64,000 bases of DNA from Aureimonas mangrovi (GTDB taxonomy: Bacteria; Pseudomonadota; Alphaproteobacteria; Rhizobiales; Rhizobiaceae), in assembly GCF_014058705.1 (NCBI RefSeq), contig NZ_CP059692.1, forward strand, positions 62,001 through 126,000. Reading direction: 5' to 3'. The notes beneath the pieces are model-generated. The model made no database searches and was not told the origin of the DNA. It saw only the letters and a list, made by a program, of their open reading frames with translations. Made by a program: the position numbers and the translations under genes. Below, in pieces: positions 46,730-57,107 of the stretch. Numbering within the stretch: position 1 is the stretch's first letter; each line of letters starts with the position of its first letter.

Positions 46730-46758
46730 CTTGCGTGCCCGCAGACCCGTTCATATAT
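46730..46758 (+). promoter_or_regulatory. Candidate RpoH heat-shock promoter of dnaK
   Basis: CTTG (46730-46733), 18 nt, CATATAT (46752-46758), resembling the alphaproteobacterial RpoH pattern CTTG-N17/18-CYTATNT. It would give a 5' leader of about 125 nt before the dnaK ATG. Confidence 0.4.
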
Positions 46759-46892
46759 AGCCGCAGAGCTTAGAGCCGACGGTTTGCGCCGGCGCGGCAT
46801 CACATTATCTGAATGCTTTGAAGGGCTCGCCTTCCGGAACGCCTCGTCGCGGGGGTCCTGGCGGGTCGCTAACATCGAAGGAGATTTCGCAT

Positions 46893-48827
<1,935 letters not shown>

Positions 48828-48852
48828 CCCCTTCTACAGACCGCCGATGACG

Positions 48853-48879
48853 AAGGCCGGGCTCATGCCCGGCCTTTTT
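48853..48879 (+). terminator. Terminator of dnaK
   Basis: AAGGCCGGGC (48853-48862) pairs with GCCCGGCCTT (48867-48876) across a TCAT loop, followed by TTT. It lies 26 bp after the dnaK stop. Confidence 0.9.
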
Positions 48880-48972
48880 CGTTGGGCATGAAGCGTTAAC
48901 CGGCTTCGCGAAAAGTGCCGTTTCCGGTAGGGATTGGGTCGTCGATCGCGGTCATGATGCCGGGTGCCTGAT

Positions 48973-49077
48973 GACAGCATCGGTCTGAAAGCCCTGTCCG
49001 GTTCTCGGAAAACCGTGATGTGTAGAATAAAGTGTTAGAGCGACCCGTTGTGCGTCCAGTAGGATGCACGGCGCTCC
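48973..49077 (-). repeat. Dispersed intergenic repeat, copy B (inverted orientation)
   Basis: Read on the minus strand it gives GAGCGCCGTGCATCC, GGACGCAC, GTCGCTCTAACACTTT and a final GACCGATGC, paralleling copy A (10574-10679) part by part. It fills most of the dnaK-acyltransferase gap and supplies the spurious in-frame codons upstream of the acyltransferase start. Confidence 0.82.
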
Positions 49078-49109
49078 AGGACGTGTCGGCGATGGCTGCG
49101 GGGGCAGGC

Positions 49110-50180
49110 ATGCATTACCGAATTTTCGAGCTCTGGCGCTTTTCCGCTGCCCTCCTCGTGATGGGCTACCACTATCTGCACGCCGCTCCGGCCGACCTCT
49201 GGCACGCACTCGCTCCGGCGATCGAGCGTGGCTACGCGCTGCTCGACCTGTTCTTCATGATCTCCGGCTTTCTCGTCCTGTCACGCTACCGCGACCGCAT
49301 GGGCAGCGTGGCGGACTATTTGCACTTCCTGCGCCGGCGGGTGGCGGTGCTCTATCCGCTGCACCTCTTCACGCTCGCCTTCTTCGTCGCCGTGGCGCTC
49401 GCGGCGGCGGCCGGGCTCTTCCAGCCTGCCGCTCCCGAGCGCTGGGATCTCGGCGACCTGCCCGCCCATCTCCTTCTCGTCCATGCCTGGGGTGCGAGCG
49501 ACAAGCTCACCTTCAACATCGTTTCCTGGTCGATCAGCGCGGAATTCTTCGCATATGCGCTGTTCCCGCTGGTGCTTCTTGTCGCAAGGCGCGGCCTGCC
49601 GGCGCTTCTCCTCGCGCTCTGCGCCTATGTGGCACTTCTGGAGATGCTCTTTGCCGCCGGGCATCTCGGGCCGGTCCACTGGACGAAGGCCGACGTTTTC
49701 GGCGCCTGGCGAGCGCTCGCGAGCTTCACCATCGGCGCGGCGGCCTTCATGGCGAGCGAGCGGTTCGCGGTCGCACCGCGCAGCCTGTGGCCCGCCTTCC
49801 TGCTCCTGACGCTCGCCATCGCCGCGATGCTCGCCGGCGCCAGTCCCTATCTCCCGCTCGCCGCCTTCGCCCTCGCGATCATCCTCGGCGCCGCAGCCGA
49901 GCGCGCCCATCCGCAGATCACCGCGCGGCTCGCGCCGCTGATGCCGCTCCTTCGCCTCTCCTTCGGCATCTATCTGTGGCACATGGTCTTCGATCTTCTG
50001 TTCAACTCGATCCTTTGGCGCCGCGTCCTCGACGGTGACGATCCGCTCCTGTTCCTGGCCTTCCAGTTCCTTCCGGTGGTCGCCACGATCGCCGCGGCGG
50101 CGCTTTCGCGCCCCTTCGAGAAGCGACTTGCGGACCGACTGTGCGCGCGCCCGGCGCCCGGCGCGCCCGTTCCCGCCTGA
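49110..50180 (+). CDS. Acyltransferase 3 family (OafA/YrhL-like) membrane protein
   Basis: A 356-residue integral membrane acyltransferase with about 10 hydrophobic helices. Family marks: MHYRIFELWRFSAALLVMGYHYLH at the start, DLFFMISGFLVLSRYRDRM, and RRRVAVLYPLHLFTL with the conserved Arg/Tyr-Pro. Such enzymes O-acetylate or otherwise acylate exopolysaccharide, lipopolysaccharide or peptidoglycan; the substrate here is unknown. The start is either ATG 49110 (GGGGGCAGG upstream) or ATG 49092; codons further upstream are repeat copy B. Its position between dnaK and dnaJ is unusual. Confidence 0.87.
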   Translation: MHYRIFELWRFSAALLVMGYHYLHAAPADLWHALAPAIERGYALLDLFFMISGFLVLSRYRDRMGSVADYLHFLRRRVAVLYPLHLFTLAFFVAVALAAAAGLFQPAAPERWDLGDLPAHLLLVHAWGASDKLTFNIVSWSISAEFFAYALFPLVLLVARRGLPALLLALCAYVALLEMLFAAGHLGPVHWTKADVFGAWRALASFTIGAAAFMASERFAVAPRSLWPAFLLLTLAIAAMLAGASPYLPLAAFALAIILGAAAERAHPQITARLAPLMPLLRLSFGIYLWHMVFDLLFNSILWRRVLDGDDPLLFLAFQFLPVVATIAAAALSRPFEKRLADRLCARPAPGAPVPA

Positions 50181-50344
50181 AAGCGACGCGGTCCGCGCGC
50201 TTGTGAGCGCGGCAAGGCCTATGGTAACGGCGCGGACAGCTTCCCATATCGTGCGACAGGCGGGGCGCGCACCGGCGCTCGCCCGGCTCGTCCGCCCCAA
50301 CGCTCCGCCCGCTCGAACGCCGACGACAAGACGAAGAGAGATCC

Positions 50345-51499
50345 GTGTCCGTTAAGGCTGACTATTACGAGATGCTCGGCGTCGCCCGAGGCTGCGACGA
50401 GAAGACCCTGAAGGCGTCCTTCCGCAAGCTGGCGATGCAGTACCACCCGGACCGCAATCCCGGAGACGAGGCCGCCGAAATCCGCTTCAAGGAGATCGGC
50501 GAGGCCTACGAGGTTCTGAAGGACCCGCAGAAGCGCGCCGCCTACGACCGTTTCGGGCACGCCGCCTTCCAGAATGGCGGTGCCGGCGGCGCAGGCTTTC
50601 GCGGCGACTTCTCCTCCTCGATGGCCGACATCTTCGACGACATCTTCGGCGAGATGATGGGCCAGCGACGCGGGAGGGCTGCCGGCGGCGCTTCGGGCCG
50701 CGAGCGCGGCTCCGACCTCCGCTACAACATGGAGATCAGCCTCGAGGAGGCGTTCAACGGCAAGACCGCCGAGATCGGGGTGCCGACGACGATCCAGTGC
50801 GATGCCTGCACGGGCACCGGCGCGAAGGCCGGCACCGCGCCGCGCGCCTGCCCGACCTGCGGCGGCGCCGGCCGCGTGCGCGCCGCGCAAGGGTTCTTCT
50901 CTGTCGAGCGCACCTGCCCCACCTGCCACGGGCGCGGCCAGATGATCGCCGACCCGTGCGACAAGTGCGGCGGCGACGGGCGCCTGCCCGAGGAGCGCGA
51001 CCTTTCGGTGAACATTCCGGCCGGCATCGAAGACGGCACGCGCATCCGACTTGCCGGCGAGGGCGAGGCTGGGCTTCGCGGCGGGCCGGCGGGCGATCTC
51101 TACATCTTTCTTTCCGTGCGACCGCACGAGTTTTTCCAGCGCGACGGTGCGGACCTTTACTGCAAGGTGCCCGTCTCGATGACGACGGCGGCGCTCGGCG
51201 GAGCCTTCGAGGTGACGACGCTCGACGGCGCCTCAACGCGCGTGAAGGTTCCCGAAGGCACGCAGAGCGGCAAGCAGTTCCGCGTGCGCGGCAAGGGCAT
51301 GCCGGTGCTGCGCTCCAACCAGACGGGCGACCTCTTCATCCAGGTGGCCATCGAGACCCCGCAGAGCCTCTCGCGGCGCCAACGCGAGCTTCTCGAGGAA
51401 TTCGAGGAGATTTCCTCGTCTGAAAATTCGCCGCAATGTTCCGGGTTCTTCTCGCGTATGCGAGAATTCTTCGAGGGCTTCGGCGAAAGCCGTACCTGA
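50345..51499 (+). CDS. dnaJ: Chaperone DnaJ (Hsp40)
   Basis: A 384-residue type I DnaJ: J domain (1-70; [23 protein letters not shown] at 34-36), Gly-rich linker (about 75-120), zinc finger of four CxxCxGxG modules ([32 protein letters not shown]) and C-terminal peptide-binding domains. It delivers clients to DnaK and stimulates its ATPase. The GTG at 50345 is preceded by GAGAGAT. A phospholipid methyltransferase-like gene follows by 52 bp. Confidence 0.96.
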   Translation: MSVKADYYEMLGVARGCDEKTLKASFRKLAMQYHPDRNPGDEAAEIRFKEIGEAYEVLKDPQKRAAYDRFGHAAFQNGGAGGAGFRGDFSSSMADIFDDIFGEMMGQRRGRAAGGASGRERGSDLRYNMEISLEEAFNGKTAEIGVPTTIQCDACTGTGAKAGTAPRACPTCGGAGRVRAAQGFFSVERTCPTCHGRGQMIADPCDKCGGDGRLPEERDLSVNIPAGIEDGTRIRLAGEGEAGLRGGPAGDLYIFLSVRPHEFFQRDGADLYCKVPVSMTTAALGGAFEVTTLDGASTRVKVPEGTQSGKQFRVRGKGMPVLRSNQTGDLFIQVAIETPQSLSRRQRELLEEFEEISSSENSPQCSGFFSRMREFFEGFGESRT

Positions 51500-51551
51500 G
51501 GGGTACGAAGGTCCTTTGCACGGCCGATCAGTTGAAGGGAGGCGACTGCCG

Positions 51552-52172
51552 ATGCCGTTGGGGACCCGCCTGAAACGCCGCGCCTGTGGCGAGCCCTCGT
51601 CGCAAGCGCGTTTCGTCCGCAACTGGCTGCGCAACCCCTTGACCACCGGCGCCGTGTTTCCGTCCTCGCGCGCGCTCGGCTCCACGATGGCCCGGCAGGT
51701 GCCGCTGGGCGATGAGGGCGTCGTCGTCGAGCTCGGCCCCGGCACCGGCGTCGTCACGCAGTGCCTGCTCGATCACGGCGTGCCCGCTTCCCGGCTCCTG
51801 CTTCTCGAATATTCGCAGGAATTCTGCGCGATGCTGGCAAGCCGTTTTCCCGGTGTCGCCGTCCTGCGCGGAGACGCCTACCAGCCAGGGGAGGCGTTCC
51901 GCCAGGCACTCGGCGGGCGCCCGATCGCGGCCGTCGTCTCCAGCCTCCCGCTGATGGCGCGCGGCGAGGCGGACCGCGAGGCGGCGCTCTCGCACCACCT
52001 CTCCGCCATGCCCGCTGGCGCCCCCTTCATCCAGTTCACCTATTCGCCGACCCTGCCGGTGCGCCCCGAGCGTATCTCGGCCGATGTGGAGACGCTGCCC
52101 TGGGTGCTCCTCAACCTGCCGCCCGCCCGCGTCCTCGTGTATCGGCGCGCTGCCACTGAAGTGCGCGAATAG
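51552..52172 (+). CDS. PmtA-like phospholipid N-methyltransferase, copy 1
   Basis: A 206-residue SAM-dependent methyltransferase of the Sinorhizobium PmtA type, which methylates phosphatidylethanolamine towards phosphatidylcholine. N-terminal FVRNWLRNPLTTGAVFPSSRALGSTMA is the lipid-site segment; SAM motif I is VVELGPGTGVVTQCLL; SSLPLM and FIQFTYSP follow. GGAGG lies about 10 nt before the ATG at 51552. A similar gene follows at 52237; which of the two is the main PmtA cannot be told from sequence alone. Confidence 0.85.
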   Translation: MPLGTRLKRRACGEPSSQARFVRNWLRNPLTTGAVFPSSRALGSTMARQVPLGDEGVVVELGPGTGVVTQCLLDHGVPASRLLLLEYSQEFCAMLASRFPGVAVLRGDAYQPGEAFRQALGGRPIAAVVSSLPLMARGEADREAALSHHLSAMPAGAPFIQFTYSPTLPVRPERISADVETLPWVLLNLPPARVLVYRRAATEVRE

Positions 52173-52236
52173 TCTTCCAACCGTCGCAGTCGCGCCCTAG
52201 ACTCCTGTAAACGCGAGGCAATTCGAGGGGACGGCG

Positions 52237-52836
52237 ATGACGGGCGGGCAGGCGGATATTCAGGCACGGAGCGGCGAGCGCGGCGACTGGCTGCGGTTCT
52301 TCGCGACCTGGGTGCGCAGCCCGCTGAAGGTCGGCGCGATCGCTGCCTCCTCGCCGGCCTATTGCGCCGCGATGGTCGAGCATTCGACGGTCCATCTGCC
52401 GGGCCGTGTCCTGGAACTGGGCGCCGGCACCGGCGTCGTCACCCGCGCGCTTCTCGAGGCCGGCGTCCCGCCCGAGCGTATCACCTCGGTGGAATACGAC
52501 CCCGCCTTCGCCAAGGCGCTCGTGCGCCGCTTTCCGGGCGTCGATGTGATCTGCGGCGACGGGCTGGACCTGACCGACACGCTCGCCGGGCGCGAAGACG
52601 AGAAGTTCGCGAGCGTCCTCCTTGCGATCCCCATCGTCCGTTATCCGCAGGAAGAGCGGCGACGTCTGCTTTCGGCGTATTTCGACCGCGTGGTCGAGGG
52701 CGGCAACGTCACCCAGCTCTCCTACTCTCTGGTGCCGCCCATCAAGCCTGACCCCGCCCTTTTCACCGTGCGCTCCTCGGCGGTCGTGTGGGCCAACATT
52801 CCGCCCGCGCGTATCTGGATCTACGAGCGCGCCTGA
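52237..52836 (+). CDS. PmtA-like phospholipid N-methyltransferase, copy 2
   Basis: A 199-residue paralogue of the preceding gene: FFATWVRSPLKVGAIAASSPAYCAAM parallels the lipid-site segment, LELGAGTGVVTRALLEAGVP is SAM motif I, and VTQLSYSLVPPIKP with ANIPPARIWIYER ends the fold. It diverges from copy 1 across much of the middle, so the duplication is old or one copy was acquired separately. It may prefer a different methylation step or substrate. Spacing of 64 bp from copy 1 suggests one transcript with dnaJ. Confidence 0.82.
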   Translation: MTGGQADIQARSGERGDWLRFFATWVRSPLKVGAIAASSPAYCAAMVEHSTVHLPGRVLELGAGTGVVTRALLEAGVPPERITSVEYDPAFAKALVRRFPGVDVICGDGLDLTDTLAGREDEKFASVLLAIPIVRYPQEERRRLLSAYFDRVVEGGNVTQLSYSLVPPIKPDPALFTVRSSAVVWANIPPARIWIYERA

Positions 52837-52906
52837 ACGCGAGCCCAGGCGGAGGTGAGACGGGAACCTGTCGGGCTCCAACCGGTTCATCGGGGATAGA
52901 ACCCCT

Positions 52907-53004
52907 GGAGCGCCGCGTCCTCGCGCGAAGGTCGTTCTATTACCGTGAATCCACGCGTCGCGCGTTTCGGAAACCCAGCACGGTTTTTCGCGCCTGCGCT
53001 GTAG
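52907..53004 (+). repeat. Dispersed intergenic repeat, copy C (diverged)
   Basis: Same part order as copy A: GGAGCGCCGCGTCC, GAAGGTCGTTCTA, a spacer, then CGCGTTTCGGAAACCCAGCA, CGGTTTTTCG and GCGCTGTA. The first small hairpin is shortened to GCGTCC-TC-GCGCGA, so it is the most degenerate copy. It lies just upstream of the hdeD-like gene, ending 13 bp before its ATG. Confidence 0.7.
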
Positions 53005-53017
53005 GGGGACCGCATCG

Positions 53018-53590
53018 ATGACGACGAGTGCCGAACAGGACTGGAACGCGGCCGCGAACGAAGCGCGACGCGAATTGCGCGAGCGCTGGAAATCCTTCGC
53101 CTTTCAAGGCGCGCTGATGCTTGTGATCGGCTTCCTCGCCATCGTGATGCCCTTCGCGGCGACCTTCGCAACCGTTCTCTTCTTCGGCTGGCTCCTGCTC
53201 ATCGGCGGTATCTTCGCCGTCATCGGCGCCTTCTCCATGCGTCGGCGCCGCGGCTTCGGCTCGCAGCTCGCCATCGCAGTCGCCTCGATCCTGCTCGGCC
53301 TCGTCATGCTGTTCGATCCGTTCGCCGGTGCCGTCGCGCTCACCTGGCTGCTGGCGCTGTTCTTCCTCATCTCGGCCTATTCGAGCTGGGCGCTTTCGCG
53401 CGAGATGAAGGCGCACGGTCTCAGCAGCTGGCCGCTGATTCTCTCGGCGGCGGTGAACGTGATCCTCGCTCTCTACATCGTCATCGGCCTGCCGCAGACC
53501 GCCGTCATCGCGGTCGGTCTGTTCATCGGCATTTCCTTCGCGATGTCGGGCGCGACACTGCTGATCGCCGCGCTGGAAGCGCGGCGTTAG
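53018..53590 (+). CDS. HdeD-family (DUF308) membrane protein
   Basis: A 190-residue inner-membrane protein with six hydrophobic helices in three hairpins (for example GALMLVIGFLAIVMPFAATF, LLLIGGIFAVIGAFSM, GLFIGISFAMSGATLLIAAL), as in HdeD, an acid-stress membrane protein of E. coli. The charged N-terminus (AANEARRELRERWKSF) is cytoplasmic. Function outside enterobacteria is not defined. The ATG at 53018 follows GGGGG; repeat copy C occupies its upstream region, so it may contribute the promoter or leader. Confidence 0.85.
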   Translation: MTTSAEQDWNAAANEARRELRERWKSFAFQGALMLVIGFLAIVMPFAATFATVLFFGWLLLIGGIFAVIGAFSMRRRRGFGSQLAIAVASILLGLVMLFDPFAGAVALTWLLALFFLISAYSSWALSREMKAHGLSSWPLILSAAVNVILALYIVIGLPQTAVIAVGLFIGISFAMSGATLLIAALEARR

Positions 53591-53653
53591 AACCTCGCCC
53601 CCGAAACCGTCTCGGTTTCCAGGACACGCAATCCGTCGATCTCGTCAAGGCAC

Positions 53654-53682
53654 CTTCGCGCGCTGCGGAAGCCCGCGCGAAG
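53654..53682. terminator. Stem-loop between convergent hdeD-like and SDR genes
   Basis: A perfect 9-bp stem, CTTCGCGCG (53654-53662) with CGCGCGAAG (53674-53682), 11-nt loop, but no T run on either side. The position between convergent genes suggests a terminator of low efficiency. Confidence 0.4.
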
Positions 53683-53698
53683 TTGGCGCTATCGTCCG

Positions 53699-54457
53699 TC
53701 AGACGTGCTGGCCGCCATTGATGTGGATTTCGGCGCCGGTCACGTAGGAGGACTGGCCCGAGCACAGGAAGTAGATGATGTCGGCGACCTCGGAGGTCAG
53801 GCCGAGCCGGCGAAGCGGGATCGTCTCGACGATCTTCTCGGTCCCGGGTGACAGGATCGCCGTGTCGATCTCGCCTGGCGCGATGGCGTTCACGCGAATG
53901 CCGTGCGGTCCGAAATCGGCCGCCATCTCCCGCGTCAGCGAGGCCAGTGCGGCTTTCGACGTCGCATAGGCCGTACCCGCGAAAGGATGGACGCGGCTGC
54001 CCACGATCGACGTGACGTTGACGATCGAGCCCTGGGCCTTCGCCAACTCCTCGTGGAGACCGCGCGCCAGCATGATCGGCGCGAAGAAGTTCACCTGGAA
54101 GACGTCGCGCCAGACATGCATCGGCGTGCGGATCGAATCCATCCGCCCGCCCTTCTCCGCCTTGGGCGAGATGGCCGCATTGTTGACGAGGGCGTGGAGG
54201 CGCGAGCCGTTCGCCTCAAGCCGCCGCCCGATCTCCGAAACGGCGTAGCCGACATCCTCGGGGTCCGAGAGATCGACCTTGATGTGATCTTCCGGTCCCG
54301 CCGGCCAGGGGCAGTCCTGCGCGAATTCCTGCCGCGAACAGGTGATGACGCGCCATCCCTCGCGCGAGAAGCGCTTCACCGTGGCATGGCCGATGCCGCG
54401 CGAGGCGCCCGTGAGGACGATCGTCCTGCGCTCGTCCTGCGTTTCCATGTCCGCCAT
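53699..54457 (-). CDS. Short-chain dehydrogenase/reductase (SDR)
   Basis: A 252-residue classical SDR. The cofactor motif is VLTGASRGIGHATVK; catalytic Ser is in NVTSIVGSRV and Tyr-Lys in AYATSKAALASL; HALVNNAAI is the NNAG-type strand. Substrate unknown: likely NAD(P)-dependent oxidoreduction of an alcohol or ketone. Start at ATG 54457 or 54448. Single gene, divergent from hrpB across about 120 bp. Confidence 0.92.
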   Translation of the reverse strand: MADMETQDERRTIVLTGASRGIGHATVKRFSREGWRVITCSRQEFAQDCPWPAGPEDHIKVDLSDPEDVGYAVSEIGRRLEANGSRLHALVNNAAISPKAEKGGRMDSIRTPMHVWRDVFQVNFFAPIMLARGLHEELAKAQGSIVNVTSIVGSRVHPFAGTAYATSKAALASLTREMAADFGPHGIRVNAIAPGEIDTAILSPGTEKIVETIPLRRLGLTSEVADIIYFLCSGQSSYVTGAEIHINGGQHV

Positions 54458-54580
54458 CGTCCGTTTCCCGCTGTGCCGCCGCCTCTCTTAGCGCACCACA
54501 TGCGAAGCGCGAAGGGCCGGGATGAACGCAGGCAGCGATTGACGCCGCGCCGCTCATCATCCTAACCCGACGCGAGATAG

Positions 54581-57046
54581 ATGACGAGCGCTCCCGACCT
54601 TCCCGACCTGCCGATCCGAGAGGTGCTGGAGCCGCTGGCAGCCGCGCTCGGGGAAACGCGCCAGGCAGTGCTCGTCGCGCCGCCCGGCGCAGGCAAGACG
54701 ACGGTCGTGCCTCTCGACCTGCTCACCCGACCCTTTCTCGACGGCAAGCGCATCATCCTCGTCGAACCGCGCCGTCTTGCCGCGCGCGCCGCCGCAAGCC
54801 GGATGGCCGATCTCCTGCGCGAAAAGGTCGGCGAGACGGTCGGCTGGCGCATGCGCCTCGATACGCGCGTCGGCCCGCGCACCCGCATCGAGGTCGTGAC
54901 CGAAGGCGTCTTCACGCGCCTGATCCTCGCCGACCCGGAGCTTTCGGGCATCGGCGCCGTCCTCTTCGACGAATTTCACGAGCGCTCGCTGGACGGCGAT
55001 TTCGGGCTCGCGCTGGCGCTCGACGTGAAGGGCGCGCTGCGTGCCGATCTCGCCATCCTCGTCATGTCGGCGACGCTCGACGGGGCGCGCGTCGCCGCGC
55101 TCCTCGACGGCGCGCCCGTCATCGAAAGCGCCGGCCGCGCCTTTCCGGTCGACATTCGTTATCGCGACAAGCCCGGCACCGAGCGCATTGAGGATGCGGT
55201 TGCCGCCGCCGTCCTCGACACGCTTAGAGAGGAGCCCGGATCCGTCCTGTGCTTCCTGCCGGGCCAGCGCGAGATCGAGCGCACGGCCGAACGCCTCACG
55301 GGACGCCTGCCGGCGAACACGGTGCTGGCACCGCTTTTCGGCGCGATGGAGGCGGGCGCGCAGGATCTCGCCGTTCGCCCCGCCCCGCCCGGCATCCGCA
55401 AGGTGGTGCTGGCCACCGCCATCGCCGAGACCTCTCTGACGATCGACGGCGTGCGCGTCGTCATCGACGCCGGGCTCTCGCGCCGTCCGGTGTTCGAGCC
55501 GGCCACCGGGCTCTCGCGTCTGGAGACGGTGCGCGCCTCGCGGGCGGCCGCAGACCAGCGCGCGGGCCGCGCGGGGCGCACCGCGCCGGGTGTCGCGATC
55601 CGGCTCTGGCGCCGCGAGGGTGAGGCGGCGATGGCCGCCTTCGATCCGCCCGAAATTCTCTCGGCCGACCTTTCCGGCCTCCTCCTCGACTGCGCGGCCT
55701 GGGGCGTCGCCGACCCCGCGAGCCTGCGCTTTCTCGACCAGCCGCCGGCGCCGGCGCTCGCGGAGGCCCGCAATCTCCTGGCAGACCTCGGCGCGCTCGA
55801 CGAAGGCGGCCGCCTGACGGCCGCCGGCGAGGCGATGCGTGTCCTGCCGCTGCCGCCGCGCCTCGCCCGCATGGTGACGGGTGCCGCGAACGGCGCTCCG
55901 CGAGGGACGGCGGCGCGGATCGCCGTCCTCCTCACCGAGCGTGGTCTCGGCGGAACGGATATCGACCTCGAAGAACGCCTGCGGCGCTGGCGCAGCGAAA
56001 ACGGCGCGCGAGCGGCCGGCGCCGACGCGCTGGCCAGGCGCCTGTCGAAGAGCGCCGGCACAGCGGGCGACACCGACAGTGCCGAGCCCGGCGCGCTGCT
56101 CGCCCTCGCCTTCCCGGACCGCATCGCGGTCGCGCGTGGCGCGCGCGGCGCCTTCGTTCTGGCGAACGGCCGAGGCGGAGTGGTGGACGAGGCGAGCCGG
56201 CTCGCCGACGCACCGATGATCGTCGTCGCCGAACTGCAGGGGCAGGCGCGCGCCGGGCGCATTCTCTCGGCCGCCGCCCTGTCGCGCGAAGGGCTGGATC
56301 TCGTCGCCGGCGACCGCATCGTCGAGGAGGAGAGCGTCGCCTTCGATGCAACGAGCCGCTCCGTGCGAGGCCGGCATGTCAGGCGCATCGGCCGCGCCAT
56401 CCTCTCCCAAGCGCCCCTTGCCGAGCCCTCGCCCGAGGCGGTCGCTTCCGCGCTCGCCGACGGCATCCGCGCGCTCGGCCTCGCTGCGCTGCCCTTCGGC
56501 AAGGAGGGAGAGGCATTCCGCGCACGACTTGCCTTCCTCCATCGCACGCTTGGCGAGCCATGGCCGGCGCAGGACAACGAGGCGCTGCTGACGGAGCTCG
56601 AGGACTGGCTGATGCCCTTCCTGCCGGGCGTCCGGCGGCTCGACGACATCGCGCCGAACACCCTGCGCGAAGCGCTCGCCGCGCGGCTTCCAGCGGGGCT
56701 CGCCGGCAGCGTGGAGGCTGCTGCGCCCTCGCACTTCACCGCGCCCACCGGCTCGCGACTGCCGATCCGCTACGAGCGCGAGGAAGCGATCCTGCCCGTG
56801 CGCGTGCAGGAACTCTTCGGCCTGACGCGCCATCCGAGCGTTGCGGGCGGGCGCCTGCCGCTGACGCTGGAGCTTCTGTCGCCGGCGCACCGGCCAATCC
56901 AGATCACCCGCGATCTGCCGGGTTTCTGGGCCGGCTCCTGGAAGGACGTGCGCGCCGATCTGCGCGGGCGCTATCCGCGCCATTCCTGGCCGGAGGACCC
57001 CGCCGCCGCCGCGCCCACCAGCCGCGCCAAACCCCGCGGCACCTGA
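54581..57046 (+). CDS. hrpB: ATP-dependent helicase HrpB
   Basis: An 821-residue DEAH-family helicase: Walker A VAPPGAGKTTVVPLDLL, motif II LFDEFHERSLDGDFG (DEFH), motif III MSATLDGARV, motif V ATAIAETSLTIDGV, motif VI QRAGRAGRTAPG, and the HrpB-specific C-terminal domain (about 680-821, LTLELLSPAHRPIQITRDL). HrpB is an accessory RNA/DNA helicase of unclear role; HrpA, involved in ribosome-collision handling, is the related paralogue. Full length. A 61-bp gap separates it from actS. Confidence 0.95.
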   Translation: MTSAPDLPDLPIREVLEPLAAALGETRQAVLVAPPGAGKTTVVPLDLLTRPFLDGKRIILVEPRRLAARAAASRMADLLREKVGETVGWRMRLDTRVGPRTRIEVVTEGVFTRLILADPELSGIGAVLFDEFHERSLDGDFGLALALDVKGALRADLAILVMSATLDGARVAALLDGAPVIESAGRAFPVDIRYRDKPGTERIEDAVAAAVLDTLREEPGSVLCFLPGQREIERTAERLTGRLPANTVLAPLFGAMEAGAQDLAVRPAPPGIRKVVLATAIAETSLTIDGVRVVIDAGLSRRPVFEPATGLSRLETVRASRAAADQRAGRAGRTAPGVAIRLWRREGEAAMAAFDPPEILSADLSGLLLDCAAWGVADPASLRFLDQPPAPALAEARNLLADLGALDEGGRLTAAGEAMRVLPLPPRLARMVTGAANGAPRGTAARIAVLLTERGLGGTDIDLEERLRRWRSENGARAAGADALARRLSKSAGTAGDTDSAEPGALLALAFPDRIAVARGARGAFVLANGRGGVVDEASRLADAPMIVVAELQGQARAGRILSAAALSREGLDLVAGDRIVEEESVAFDATSRSVRGRHVRRIGRAILSQAPLAEPSPEAVASALADGIRALGLAALPFGKEGEAFRARLAFLHRTLGEPWPAQDNEALLTELEDWLMPFLPGVRRLDDIAPNTLREALAARLPAGLAGSVEAAAPSHFTAPTGSRLPIRYEREEAILPVRVQELFGLTRHPSVAGGRLPLTLELLSPAHRPIQITRDLPGFWAGSWKDVRADLRGRYPRHSWPEDPAAAAPTSRAKPRGT

Positions 57047-57107
57047 AAGGTCTCTGCGGGAATGCGCCGCACTGTCCGTCACGCGCTGCGCATCTATCTG
57101 ATGCATC

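Noticed and set aside
49032-49109. Extended N-terminus of the acyltransferase
   Set aside because: Those codons are repeat copy B, not family sequence.
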